Source: Thalassobius sp050633445 (GTDB lineage Bacteria; Pseudomonadota; Alphaproteobacteria; Rhodobacterales; Rhodobacteraceae). Taken from it: 64,000 nucleotides of DNA. The stretch spans positions 30,943 through 94,942 of the forward strand of contig JBOEGN010000032.1 in NCBI GenBank assembly GCA_050633445.1, read 5' to 3'. The first letter of the stretch is position 1. Every line of letters begins with the position of its first letter. Shown here one piece after another: positions 54,929 to 63,905 of this stretch. The position numbers and the translations under genes were made by a program. The notes under the pieces were generated by a model that saw nothing but the letters and a program-made list of their open reading frames with translations, was not told the DNA's origin and did not search any database.

Positions 54929-56272
54929 ATGGAAAACACTCTTCATATCGTTGGCGGCGGCATGGCCGGATCCGAGGCCGCCTGGCAAGCGGCCAATATG
55001 GGCGTTCAGGTTGTCATTCATGAAATGCGGCCTCAGGTCGAAACCTTTGCGCATCGCACCGGCAATCTGGCCGAAATGGTCTGCTCGAATTCATTCCGGT
55101 CAGACGACAGCGAACAGAACGCCGTTGGCCTGCTGCATTGGGAAATGCGCGCTGCGAACGGGTTGATCATGCAGATGGCCGACCGGCATCGCCTGCCCGC
55201 AGGCGGCGCCCTTGCTGTGGACCGCGACGTGTTTTCCGAAGCGGTCACGCAGACCCTGATGGAGCACCCCAATGTCCGCGTCGAATATGGCGAGATCACC
55301 GAGCTGCCCACGACCGGTCACTGGATTTTCGCGACTGGCCCGCTGACCTCGACCGCGTTGGGCGCGGCCATTCAGGCAGAAACCGGGGCCGAGCGGCTGG
55401 CCTTCTTTGATGCCATCGCCCCTATCGTCTATGCCGACTCGATTGATATGGACGTGGCTTGGTTGCAATCGCGCTATGACAAGGGCGAGACCGAGGAAGA
55501 GCGCAAGGCTTACTTGAACTGCCCGATGACCAAGGATCAGTACGAGGCTTTCATCGACGCCCTGCTGGCCGCTGACAAAACCGAATTCCACGAAGGCGAG
55601 ACCGCAGGCTATTTCGATGGCTGCCTGCCGATCGAGGTTATGGCGGAACGCGGCCGTGAAACGCTGCGCCATGGGCCGATGAAACCTGTAGGGCTGACGA
55701 ATTCTCACGACCCCGAGAACAAAGCCTATGCCGTCGTCCAGTTGCGCCGAGATAACGCATTAGGAACGCTGTATAACATCGTGGGATTTCAGACTAAAAT
55801 GAAATACGGCGCTCAGTCAGAGGTGTTCAAAACCATACCCGGACTGGAGAAGGCCAGCTTTGCCCGACTGGGCGGAATCCACCGAAATACCTTTTTGAAC
55901 TCGCCCACTTTGCTGGACGATCAGATGCGTCTGCGTTCGCGGCCCAACATTCGCTTTGCCGGTCAGGTGACAGGCGTCGAAGGCTATGTGGAATCCGCTG
56001 CGATGGGCCTTTTGGCTGGGCGTCTGGCTGCGGCTGAGATCCTGGGCACCCAATTGGACACCGCACCGCAAGACACCGCCATGGGTGCATTGATCCACCA
56101 CATCACTGGCGGCGCTGAGGCCAAAACCTTTCAGCCAATGAACGTGAACTTCGGCCTGTTCCGACCTGTGGACGGGTTGAAAGGTGGCCGTCGCGGCCGC
56201 AAAGATCGCTACAAAGCTTATACAGATCGCGCCAAAGAGACTTTTAATCAATGGCTTGAAGGCCAAGCCTAA
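54929..56272 (+). CDS. trmFO: Folate/FAD-dependent tRNA (m5U54) methyltransferase
   Basis: 447 residues. FAD-binding LHIVGGGMAGSEAAWQAAN at the start, VCSNSFRSDDSEQNAVGLLHWEM and later NVNFGLFRPVDG are TrmFO hallmarks. Transfers a methylene from methylene-tetrahydrofolate to U54 of tRNA. Followed three bases later by gluQ; both are tRNA-modification enzymes and probably co-transcribed. Confidence 0.96.
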   Translation: MENTLHIVGGGMAGSEAAWQAANMGVQVVIHEMRPQVETFAHRTGNLAEMVCSNSFRSDDSEQNAVGLLHWEMRAANGLIMQMADRHRLPAGGALAVDRDVFSEAVTQTLMEHPNVRVEYGEITELPTTGHWIFATGPLTSTALGAAIQAETGAERLAFFDAIAPIVYADSIDMDVAWLQSRYDKGETEEERKAYLNCPMTKDQYEAFIDALLAADKTEFHEGETAGYFDGCLPIEVMAERGRETLRHGPMKPVGLTNSHDPENKAYAVVQLRRDNALGTLYNIVGFQTKMKYGAQSEVFKTIPGLEKASFARLGGIHRNTFLNSPTLLDDQMRLRSRPNIRFAGQVTGVEGYVESAAMGLLAGRLAAAEILGTQLDTAPQDTAMGALIHHITGGAEAKTFQPMNVNFGLFRPVDGLKGGRRGRKDRYKAYTDRAKETFNQWLEGQA

Positions 56273-56275
56273 TCC

Positions 56276-57145
56276 ATGATCACCCGGTTCGCCCCCAGCC
56301 CGACCGGGCCCTTGCATCTGGGTCATGCTTACTCGGCGATCCTTGCTCATGACATGGCCCGCGCTCAGGGCGGGACGTTTCTGCTGCGGATCGAGGATAT
56401 CGACCAAACCCGCGCCCGCCCACATTGGCAAGAGCAAATCTACGATGACCTGACCTGGCTGGGCTTGACATGGGACGCGCTGCCGATGCGCCAGTCTGAC
56501 CGCACAGACGCCTATCGCGCCGCGCTGCAAGCCCTTTGGGACCGGGACCTGCTATATCCATGTACCTGTAATCGCCGCGATATCCGTGCCGCCGCCTCGG
56601 CCCCACAAGAAGGCGCCGAACCCGCCTATGGCCCTGATGGGCTGATCTATCCGGGCACTTGTCGTACAAACAACGTCTCTGGCACACAGCCAATGCCCAC
56701 GGACACAACCTTGCGGATCAATCTGGACAAGGCCCTTCAGTCAAACGTGGCCACGAGCTTGGCCTTCGATGAAACAGGAGAGATCACCCACAATCATCTG
56801 ACGCGCATCCGATTTCATCCAAAAGACCTGAAAACCGAGGTCGGTGACTTCGTTCTGTCGCGGCGTGAATTTCTGGGATCCTACCATCTCAGCGTTGTGG
56901 TGGATGACGCCGCGCAAGGCATAACCCATGTCATTCGCGGCCAAGACATTTACGACGCCACCAAAATCCACGTTTTTCTTCAAGCTCTTCTGGGCATTCG
57001 CCCACCGATTTACAATCATCACCGTCTGATCCGCGACGAAAACGGTAAACGACTGGCCAAACGCGACGACGCGCGGGCCATCTCGAAATACCGCGCCGAA
57101 GGTGCGACCCCTGACGATATCCGGGCAATGGTGGGCCTCGTTTAG
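56276..57145 (+). CDS. gluQ: Glutamyl-Q tRNA(Asp) synthetase
   Basis: 289 residues, catalytic core of a glutamyl-tRNA synthetase without the anticodon domain. HIGH-like motif PSPTGPLHLGHAYSA and KMSKS-like RLAKRDDA are present; zinc Cys lie in YPCTCNRRD and YPGTCR. Attaches glutamate to the queuosine at position 34 of tRNA-Asp. The length and C-terminal truncation separate it from GltX. Confidence 0.93.
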   Translation: MITRFAPSPTGPLHLGHAYSAILAHDMARAQGGTFLLRIEDIDQTRARPHWQEQIYDDLTWLGLTWDALPMRQSDRTDAYRAALQALWDRDLLYPCTCNRRDIRAAASAPQEGAEPAYGPDGLIYPGTCRTNNVSGTQPMPTDTTLRINLDKALQSNVATSLAFDETGEITHNHLTRIRFHPKDLKTEVGDFVLSRREFLGSYHLSVVVDDAAQGITHVIRGQDIYDATKIHVFLQALLGIRPPIYNHHRLIRDENGKRLAKRDDARAISKYRAEGATPDDIRAMVGLV

Positions 57146-57164
57146 CGCCAGTTTGCAAACTAAG

Positions 57165-57240
57165 CTTCTTCTTTTTCTAAATATCCCGGGGGTGAAGAGG
57201 GTCCCCACCGGGGGCACTCGAGGGGGCAGCGCCCCCTGCG
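57165..57240. repeat. Intergenic repeat with G/C hairpin (copy 3)
   Basis: Same layout as the 13328 copy: CTTCTTCTTTTTCTAAATATCCCGGGGG ... GGGGGCAGCGCCCCC with extra GC-rich spacer. Again between convergent genes (gluQ and hisI). Confidence 0.65.
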
Positions 57241-57242
57241 CG

Positions 57243-57602
57243 TCACACCATTGGCGACATCAGCTCGACTTCATCCCCAGACCGCACAGCCGTGTAGAAA
57301 CAGCTGCGTCGGTTGGTGTGACAGGCCGGGCCCGTCTGTTTCACACGCACCAACAGGCAATCCCGGTCGCAATCCAGCCGGAAATCAACCAATTCCTGTA
57401 GGTGCCCACTGCTTTCGCCCTTTACCCAAAAGGACTGCCGCGAACGGCTCCAGTAGGTCACTTTTCCGGTTTCCAGTGTGCGCGCGACAGACTCGGCATT
57501 CATCCAGGCCATCATCAACACCTCACCGGTCTGATCGTCCTGAGCGATTGCGGGGATCAGCCCGTTACCGTCATATTTCAGCGTCGAAGGATCGAAAGAC
57601 AT
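57243..57602 (-). CDS. hisI: Phosphoribosyl-AMP cyclohydrolase
   Basis: 119 residues. Third step of histidine synthesis. Zn/Mg motifs DCDRDCLLVRVKQTGPACHT and SCFYTAV are conserved. Stand-alone HisI; HisE is not fused. The ATG at 57602 has AAAGG upstream. Divergent from the IscU-like gene, with 67 bases between the starts. Confidence 0.95.
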   Translation of the reverse strand: MSFDPSTLKYDGNGLIPAIAQDDQTGEVLMMAWMNAESVARTLETGKVTYWSRSRQSFWVKGESSGHLQELVDFRLDCDRDCLLVRVKQTGPACHTNRRSCFYTAVRSGDEVELMSPMV

Positions 57603-57669
57603 AACGAAAAAACCTTTTGCATCTCTGGATTGCCCCCTATCTATGGGACAGAACAACAAAGGAAAAGCC

Positions 57670-58122
57670 ATGAGCGGCGAAACCGATCTGATCAAGCTGT
57701 ATTCCGAACGCATTCTGGCGCTGGCCGCGGATATGCCCAATGATGAACGGCTCGACGCACCCGATGCGACGGTCAAGAAACGCTCGCCTCTTTGTGGATC
57801 CACCGTCACCGTGGACGTCACGGTTAAGGATGGTCGGATCGACGCCTATGGCCAGGACGTCAAAGCCTGCGCTCTGGGTCAGGCCGCTGCCTCGGTGGTT
57901 GGGGCTGCCGCGCCGGGCTGCACGCGTGAACAAATCGAAACCGCACGCGATCAATTGAAGGCCCTGCTGAAATCCGACGGTCCCAAACCGGACGCTCCCT
58001 TTGAAGAATTCGAGGTTCTGCGCCCGGCCCGCGAATACAAGAATCGCCATGCTTCGATCATGTTGGCGATCGAGGCCACGTTGGAAGCCATGGACAAGGC
58101 CGCCGAAAGCGCCTGCGCCTGA
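57670..58122 (+). CDS. IscU/NifU-like iron-sulfur scaffold
   Basis: 150 residues. IscU-type fold: RSPLCGSTV holds the first Cys, VKACALGQAAAS the second. At the third site the segment reads NRHASIML, with Ala where classical IscU has Cys. Rhodobacteraceae members of this subfamily vary here, so cluster handling may differ. The ATG at 57670 (MSGETDLIKLY) has AAAGGAAAA upstream. Divergent from hisI. Followed by a strong terminator. Confidence 0.85.
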   Translation: MSGETDLIKLYSERILALAADMPNDERLDAPDATVKKRSPLCGSTVTVDVTVKDGRIDAYGQDVKACALGQAAASVVGAAAPGCTREQIETARDQLKALLKSDGPKPDAPFEEFEVLRPAREYKNRHASIMLAIEATLEAMDKAAESACA

Positions 58123-58140
58123 CCTGAAATTTGCCGAACA

Positions 58141-58176
58141 AAAAAACCGCCGCGCTTCGGGGACGAAGGCGGCGGT
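58141..58176. terminator. Two-way terminator between the IscU-like and the SOS peptide genes
   Basis: ACCGCCGCGCTTCG pairs with CGAAGGCGGCGGT (one bulged base). On the minus strand it ends in TTTTTTTG, on the plus in CAGGTTTTGCG. So it can end both the plus-strand IscU gene and the minus-strand peptide mRNA. Confidence 0.85.
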
Positions 58177-58319
58177 CAGGTTTTGCGTAGTCGCGGGGGA
58201 TGGCCCGGAGAAACGAGAGAGGCATTCTCGTTCGACTTAAGGACAGGCAGAAAAGTCAGGCGCCAGTTTTGGGACAGGCGGCGCCGGGACCGGACCAAGG
58301 GCGAAACGCAGGCAGTAAC

Positions 58320-58442
58320 TCAAACAAGGCTAGGAAGATGTAGCGCGACCACGGTCATCACGATCAGCGCGGCCATGCCCAACGTATCTGACACCAGGGT
58401 GTCTTCGGCGCGGGTGATGATATCGGCAATCTGACGAAACAT
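58320..58442 (-). CDS. Small SOS-box membrane peptide
   Basis: 40 residues, MFRQIADIITRAED then a hydrophobic helix (LGMAALIVMTVVALHLPSLV) that reaches the C-terminus. ATG has AAGGAG nine bases upstream. A perfect GTTC-N7-GTTC LexA box starts 63 bases before the ATG, the same geometry as for recA (51 bases). Its transcript continues about 175 bases past the stop to a strong terminator. It resembles in size and topology Caulobacter SidA, an SOS-induced cell-division inhibitor, but sequence similarity has not been tested. Confidence 0.7.
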   Translation of the reverse strand: MFRQIADIITRAEDTLVSDTLGMAALIVMTVVALHLPSLV

Positions 58443-58504
58443 GGCGGCAACTCCTTGTTAACCTTTGTTGCTCTTTTGTTCTCATATCGCGCCGACTCGA
58501 TCAA

Positions 58505-58519
58505 GAACTTTTTGAGAAC
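58505..58519 (-). promoter_or_regulatory. LexA (SOS) box of the small membrane peptide
   Basis: GTTC-TCAAAAA-GTTC on the minus strand. A second GTTC follows at 58526-58529 with a six-base gap, not matching the consensus. It sits between the recG stop and the peptide start and points toward the peptide. Confidence 0.75.
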
Positions 58520-58558
58520 ATTTGTGAACAAATTGATAATTCGGAAGGCGGACCTTTG

Positions 58559-60649
58559 CTAACCCACTGTAATCAAACGAATAGCTTCGTCTTGCCCCAT
58601 CATCCACAGCAGAACACGCGCCGCCTGCCCGCGTTCTGTCGTTAACCCTGGATCTTTCGCCAACAGAGCCCGCGCATCAGATTGGGCCGTTTGCATCAGG
58701 GCTGTCTGCGCCTCCATGTCCGCTACTCGGAACCGTGGAAGCCCCGATTGCGCCGTGCCAATCAGATCTCCCGCACCGCGCATTTGCAGATCCACCTCCG
58801 AGATTTTGAACCCGTCTTCGGTATCCCGTAACGTGGTCAGACGGCGCTGCCCGCCCTCGGACAGAGGCGCGTCATACATCAGCAGACACGTGGATTCGGC
58901 ACTGCCCCGACCAACGCGCCCACGAAGCTGGTGCAACTGGGCCAAACCGAAAATCTCGGCGCGTTCGATTACCATGATCGTGGCGTTGGGCACGTTAACG
59001 CCTACTTCGATCACCGTTGTCGCAACTAAAACCTGTGTCCGACCGGCGACGAAACCGGCCATCGCCGCGTCCTTGTCCGCCGGGGCCATCTGACCGTGCA
59101 CCAGCCCGACATGGTTTTCGCCCAACGCGGCGCGCAGATGCTTAAAGCGTTCCTCGGCAGCCGTCAGGTTGACGACTTCGCTTTCCTCAACCAGCGGGCA
59201 GACCCAATAGGCTTGCCGCCCCTCAGAAATCGCGCGGCGGAGGTGATCGACCACCTCTTCCATCCGCCCAGTCGTGACCATGGCAGTCTTGATCGGCTTC
59301 CGCCCAGGCGGTTTCTCGTCCAAGATCGAAACATCCATGTCACCATATTGCGCCAATGCCAACGAGCGCGGAATCGGCGTCGCGGTCATCACCAGAACAT
59401 CTGCCTGAGCGCCCTTTTTCCCCAGTTCCAACCGCTGGCGGACGCCAAAACGGTGTTGCTCATCGACGACCGCCAATCGCAGATCGCGGAAATTCACGTC
59501 CTTCTGAAAAACCGCATGGGTGCCAACCAGCATGTGAATGTCGCCACGCTCTAGCGCCTCAAGCTTGGCACGACGGGCGCCCCCTTTGTCGCGGCCCGTC
59601 AGCAGCTCCAGCCTCACGCCCGCTTGATCAGCCAGCGGCTGCAACCCCTCCAGATGCTGGCGCGCCAGAATTTCGGTCGGCGCCATCATCACGCCTTGCC
59701 CGCCCGCTTCAACAGCGACCAATAACGCCATGAAAGCAACCAGTGTTTTCCCCGCGCCAACGTCCCCTTGAAGCAGACGATTCATGCGGATCGGAGCGGC
59801 CATATCTGCCTGAATCTCGTCGATGGCGCGCAGCTGAGCCCCCGTGGGCCGATAAGGCAACGCCGTCAAAACACGTGCCTTCAATGCCCCCGGAGCCTTT
59901 GTCTGACGCCCTTTTGAGCGCCGTAAATTCGACCGTGCCAAGGCCAAAGTCAGCTGATGCGCCATGAATTCATCATAAGCCAACCGTTGACGCGCAGGGG
60001 CCGTCTGGACCAAATCGGCGGGGTTCTCAGGATGGTGAGCGAGGTCGATCGCCTCGGCCCAATCGGGCCAGTTTTCCTGAGATTTTTGTTGCGGATCAAT
60101 CCATTCTGGCAAGTCCGGCACCCGCGCCAACGCCCCAGCCACAGCCTTGGCCATCTGTTTTTGTGACACTCCAGCGGTCAGCGGATAGGTCGGCTCGAAC
60201 GCTGGAATATCCGAGGCATCCTCGACCGGCAGCACGTGATCCGGGTGCACCATTTGGGCAACGCCGTCGAACATTTCGACCCTACCAGACACCACCCGCC
60301 GCGCGCCGACCGGAAGAATTTTCTGCAAATAGTCGGCTCGCGCGTGAAAAAACACCAACTGAAATGCTGTTTCGGCATCCTCGACCTGAATACGGTAGGC
60401 ACCGCCCCGCGATCTGGGCGCAGTGTGGGCGCCAATCGTGATCTCGACAGTGATTACATCAGGCAACTGGGCCCCACGCACGCTGGTTCGCAACGCGCGA
60501 TCAATGCCGCTGAATGGCAAAGTGTAGAGCAAATCCCGAGGTCTCTCGATCGCCAGGTTTCCCAGGTTTTGCGCGGTTTTCGGGCCGACGCCGGACAGCG
60601 TTTCCAACCCTGCGAACAGCGGAAAGAGGATTTCGGGCCGACTGCTCAT
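58559..60649 (-). CDS. recG: ATP-dependent DNA helicase RecG
   Basis: 696 residues. Wedge domain at the N-terminus, helicase core with LLQGDVGAGKTLVAFMALL (Walker A), VVDEQHRFGV (DExH-type box), MTATPIPRSLALAQYG and a C-terminal helicase motif with LRGRVGRGS. Remodels stalled replication forks and Holliday junctions. Overlaps the ligA stop by four bases (ATGA). The SOS box downstream of its end is not in its promoter. Confidence 0.96.
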   Translation of the reverse strand: MSSRPEILFPLFAGLETLSGVGPKTAQNLGNLAIERPRDLLYTLPFSGIDRALRTSVRGAQLPDVITVEITIGAHTAPRSRGGAYRIQVEDAETAFQLVFFHARADYLQKILPVGARRVVSGRVEMFDGVAQMVHPDHVLPVEDASDIPAFEPTYPLTAGVSQKQMAKAVAGALARVPDLPEWIDPQQKSQENWPDWAEAIDLAHHPENPADLVQTAPARQRLAYDEFMAHQLTLALARSNLRRSKGRQTKAPGALKARVLTALPYRPTGAQLRAIDEIQADMAAPIRMNRLLQGDVGAGKTLVAFMALLVAVEAGGQGVMMAPTEILARQHLEGLQPLADQAGVRLELLTGRDKGGARRAKLEALERGDIHMLVGTHAVFQKDVNFRDLRLAVVDEQHRFGVRQRLELGKKGAQADVLVMTATPIPRSLALAQYGDMDVSILDEKPPGRKPIKTAMVTTGRMEEVVDHLRRAISEGRQAYWVCPLVEESEVVNLTAAEERFKHLRAALGENHVGLVHGQMAPADKDAAMAGFVAGRTQVLVATTVIEVGVNVPNATIMVIERAEIFGLAQLHQLRGRVGRGSAESTCLLMYDAPLSEGGQRRLTTLRDTEDGFKISEVDLQMRGAGDLIGTAQSGLPRFRVADMEAQTALMQTAQSDARALLAKDPGLTTERGQAARVLLWMMGQDEAIRLITVG

Positions 60650-62734
60650 GCGGTCTCGATCAATTTCAGCCAGCCGTCTTCGTTTAGGATCCTAATCCCC
60701 AACTCATTGGCCTTTTTCTCTTTCGATCCCGCCCCTGGTCCAGCCACCAATATATCGGTTTTTCTACTGACCGAGCCTGAGACCTTGGCGCCCAAAGACT
60801 CAGCGCGTGCTTTGGCTTCGGCGCGGCTCATCTTCTCCAACGTTCCGGTGAACACGACCGTCTGGCCGGCAACCGGGCTGCCGTCGCTCGCGGGTTTCTC
60901 TGCGTCCTGGATATTCAGATGAGCGACCAGCGCGTCGATGCTCGCCCGCTCGGTAACTTGCGAAAACGCGGTCACCAACGAACGCGCCATCACTTCACCT
61001 ACGCCGTCAATGCTCAGCAACTCTTCCCAGTCCGATCCTGTCAGACCGGCGGCGTTTTGCATTGCGGCTTCGAACACATCCCAACGGCCGTAATGCCGGG
61101 CAATCAGGGAGCTGGCGGCATCACCCACGTGACGGATGCCCAATGCGAACAAGACCCGCGAGAAAGAGATTTCTTTTTTTTCATCAATGGCTTGGAACAG
61201 GTTACTCGCGCTTTTCTCGCCCCAACCTTCGCGGTTTTTCAGCTGCTGAATCCCACTCCTGAATCGCTCACTCAAAGTGAAGATATCAGCGGGCGTTCTG
61301 ATCCAGCCATCCTTGTAGAATTGCTCGACCTGCTTGGCTCCCAAACCTTCTATGTCAAACGCGCCACGACTGACAAAATGCTTGAGCTTCTCGACAGCTT
61401 GCGCAGGGCAAATGATGCCGCCCGAACACCGACGGATCGCATCCCCGTCTTCGCGAATTGCCTCGCTGTCGCATTCGGGGCACCGGGTCGGAAACACAAA
61501 ACGTTCCGAGATATCGGGACGTTTGGCTAAATCGACATCCGCAATTTTCGGAATGACGTCACCCGCACGATAGATCTGCACCCAGTCGCCAATCCTGATG
61601 TCCTTACCGTCGCGAATTACATTCCCTTTCGAGTCGCACCCCGCAATGTAATCCTCGTTGTGCAAAGTCGCGTTGCTAACAACGACACCGCCGACGGTCA
61701 CTGGCTGCAACCGCGCCACCGGGGACAAAGCACCGGTCCGGCCAACTTGGATGTCAATGCCCTCAAGCCGCGTCCACGCCAGTTCGGCCGGAAATTTGTG
61801 CGCGATGGCCCAACGCGGGGTCGTCGAACGAAATCCCAACCGCCCTTGCAGCGCAAGATCATTTACCTTGTAGACGACGCCATCAATGTCATAGCCAAGC
61901 GTCGCGCGTTGCTGTTCAATCAAGCGATAATGCTCCAGCATTTCCTTTTGCGACGCGCATAACTGAGTCAGACCGTTGGTCTGAAATCCTAAATTTTTCA
62001 GGCGGTTGATCGCATCCATTTGAGTTTCAGCCAAAGGCGCGCTCAAGGCGCCCCAACTATACGCAAAGAACCGAAGCGGACGTGATCGAGTGATTTTTGG
62101 ATCCAGTTGACNNNNNNNNNNNNNNNNNNNNNNNNNNNNNNNNNNNNNNNNNNNNNNNNNNNNNNNNNNNNNNNNNNNNNNNNNNNNNNNNNNNNNNNNN
62201 NNNNNNNNNNNNNNNNNATATCCGCAATGGTTTTGGCATTTTCGGTGACATTTTCACCGGTTTCGCCATCTCCGCGGGTGGCCGCCTGGGTCAGACGCCC
62301 CTGTTCGTAGCGCAGTGACAAACTCAGGCCATCAATCTTGGGCTCAGCTGTATAGTCTACAGCGCCACTGGTTTTTCCCAAGTAGTTAACAATAAAGGCA
62401 TCAAATTCAGAGACATCTTCGTCATTGAAAGCGTTGCTCAGCGACATCATCCGGACAGCGTGCTTGATCTTGCCAAAACCATCTGCAACCGGAGCCCCAA
62501 CCCGATCTGTTGGGCTGTCAGGACGCTTTAGATGAGGGAACTGACCTTCGATCTGGCTGTTGCGAACCTTGAGTGCATCATAGTCCGCGTCTGATATCTC
62601 GGGCCGATCATGCGTGTGGTAAGCGGTNNNNNNNNNNNNNNNNNNTCGGCGTCGGCGATTGATCGCGCCAACCGCGCAAGTTCTTTGCGCGCTTCGTCAT
62701 CCGTCAGGTTTTCGATGGCGATCTTTTTGGTCAC
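60646..62734 (-). CDS. ligA: NAD-dependent DNA ligase (two assembly gaps)
   Basis: Starts with GTG at 62734 (VTKKIAIENLTDDEARKELARL). Adenylation-domain KxDG (TAEPKIDGLSLSLRYE), OB domain (LEGIDIQVGRTGALSPVA), four-Cys zinc site (CPECDSEA ... CSGGIICPAQ), HhH repeats and a C-terminal BRCT (FTGTLEKMSRAEAKARAES). N runs at 62112-62217 and 62628-62645 cut it, and frames do not match across the first, so the reading is reconstructed. About 57 residues around the adenylation domain are missing at the first gap where 35 are represented. Forms an operon with recG. Confidence 0.94.
62112..62217. other. Assembly gap in ligA (106 N)
   Basis: Run of N. Flanking protein segments (TIAD before, RQLD-type sequence after) are in different frames; about 170 bases are expected. 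Confidence 0.95.
62628..62645. other. Assembly gap near the ligA start (18 N)
   Basis: Run of N after RSIADA in the ligA N-terminus; the following part continues YHTHDRPEISDADYDALK in a different frame. The missing length appears shorter than 18 bases. Confidence 0.9.
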
Positions 62735-62823
62735 GGTCCCACCCCTTTGTCTTTGGCAAAGTGATAGGGCCGCCATGCACCAACGTCCAGCCTTGGGCAG
62801 CTCTGTGAGTGGTGATTTGTGCC

Positions 62824-63530
62824 TTAGGCGCCGATGGCCAGCTTGTCTTCGCTCAGACCAACCGGACTGGGATCGCGCAGAACATATCCACGGCCCCAAA
62901 CCGTTTCGATGTAGTNNNNNNNNNNNNNNNNNNNNNNNNNNNNNNNNNNNNNNNNNNNNNNNNNNNNNNNNNNNNNNNNNNNNNNNNNNNNNNNNNNNNN
63001 NNNNNNNNGGCTCGTCCATGCCGCCATACAAGTGGTTAAGGAACATTTCCTTGGTCAGCGTCGTCCCCTTACGAAGGCTCAGCAGTTCCAGCATTTGATA
63101 TTCTTTGCCGGTCAGATGCACCGTATTGCCACCGACATCCACCGTTTTGGCATCCAGGTTCACATTGACCTTGCCCGTACGAATGACCGATTGCGAATGC
63201 CCTTTGGATCGGCGAATGATCGCGTGAATGCGTGCGACCAGTTCCTCGCGGTGGAATGGTTTTGTCAGATAGTCATCGGCCCCGAATCCAAATCCCTTGA
63301 TCTTGTTATCCGTATCGTCCGAGCCAGACAGGATCAGAATCGGCGTATCGACACGGGCGAGGCGCAGCTGCCGTAGCACTTCGTGACCGTGCATATCAGG
63401 CAGCCCGAGATCTAAAAGGATCAAATCGTAATNNNNNNNNNNNNNNNNNNNNNNNNNNNNNNNNNNNNNTCAGCATCATTTCGATACTTTTGGACGTTGT
63501 TGGGTCATCTTCAACTAACAGCACACGCAT
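62824..63530 (-). CDS. ctrA: Response regulator CtrA (two assembly gaps)
   Basis: OmpR-type regulator. Starts MRVLLVEDDPTTSKSIEMML, then DLILLDLGLPDMHGHE with the phospho-Asp, receiver part LTKPFHREELVARIHAIIRRSKG, DNA-binding domain (TGKEYQMLELLSLRKGTTLTKE, HLYGGMDEP ... YIETVWGRGYVLRDP). It ends with LAIGA. N runs at 62916-63008 and 63433-63469 interrupt it. Phosphorylated by CckA via ChpT; binds TTAA-N7-TTAAC sites. Sits next to sciP, its antagonist. Start ATG 63530. Confidence 0.95.
62916..63008. other. Assembly gap in the ctrA C-terminal half (93 N)
   Basis: Hides the recognition-helix region. Frames on each side do not match, and by homology about 71 bases should be missing. Confidence 0.93.
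63433..63469. other. Assembly gap in the ctrA receiver domain (37 N)
   Basis: Hides about 24 residues (roughly 72 bases) between MML and YDLILL; only 37 N are present. Confidence 0.93.
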
Positions 63531-63564
63531 GAATTTGTTCTCCGCAATTCGCTTGTCATTTAAG

Positions 63565-63588
63565 TTAACCGTCGCGAATAAAGGTTAA
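63565..63588. promoter_or_regulatory. Inverted CtrA-like half-sites in the ctrA promoter
   Basis: TTAACC (63565-63570) and GGTTAA (63583-63588), 12 bases apart, just upstream of ctrA. They look like CtrA/SciP half-sites (TTAACC) and could provide autoregulation. No GANTC methylation site is seen in this spacer. Confidence 0.4.
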
Positions 63589-63626
63589 TCACCCGTTACC
63601 GCAGAAGAACAAATAGCATACTATCG

Positions 63627-63905
63627 CTAAAGTTGTCTATATTTTTGCAGGGCTGTGGCTTTCAACGCGGACTCGCCATGGGACGCAATCAACTGACACC
63701 ATTCCATAAATTCTTCGTCGCTCAGCCCATAGCGTTTCAATGCGTCGTCTTTGCTGATCAACCCATACAAGACGCCACGCACAACCGCAGCTTTGCGGCT
63801 GGCGACCCATCTTCGTGTGCTCGCGGGTGGCAGGTCGGCCTGTGTCATCACCTGCCCATCGGGCAGTGTGACCGCGCGCACCCCTTCAACTTTTTTCAGG
63901 TACAT
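63627..63905 (-). CDS. sciP: SciP (DUF1153), CtrA-inhibiting regulator
   Basis: 92 residues, DUF1153 protein. Start at ATG 63905 (MYLKKVEGVRAVTLPDG), with GAGGA upstream. Helix-turn-helix motif (KDDALKRYGLSDEEFMEW) matches SciP, a DNA-binding protein that blocks CtrA-driven transcription. The upstream 95 bases reach the window edge and likely include its promoter. Same strand as ctrA, starting 375 bases upstream of the ctrA start. Confidence 0.92.
   Translation of the reverse strand: MYLKKVEGVRAVTLPDGQVMTQADLPPASTRRWVASRKAAVVRGVLYGLISKDDALKRYGLSDEEFMEWCQLIASHGESALKATALQKYRQL

Noticed and set aside
58516..58529. Second LexA-like pair next to the SOS box
   Set aside because: Spacer is six bases, not seven, so not counted as a box.
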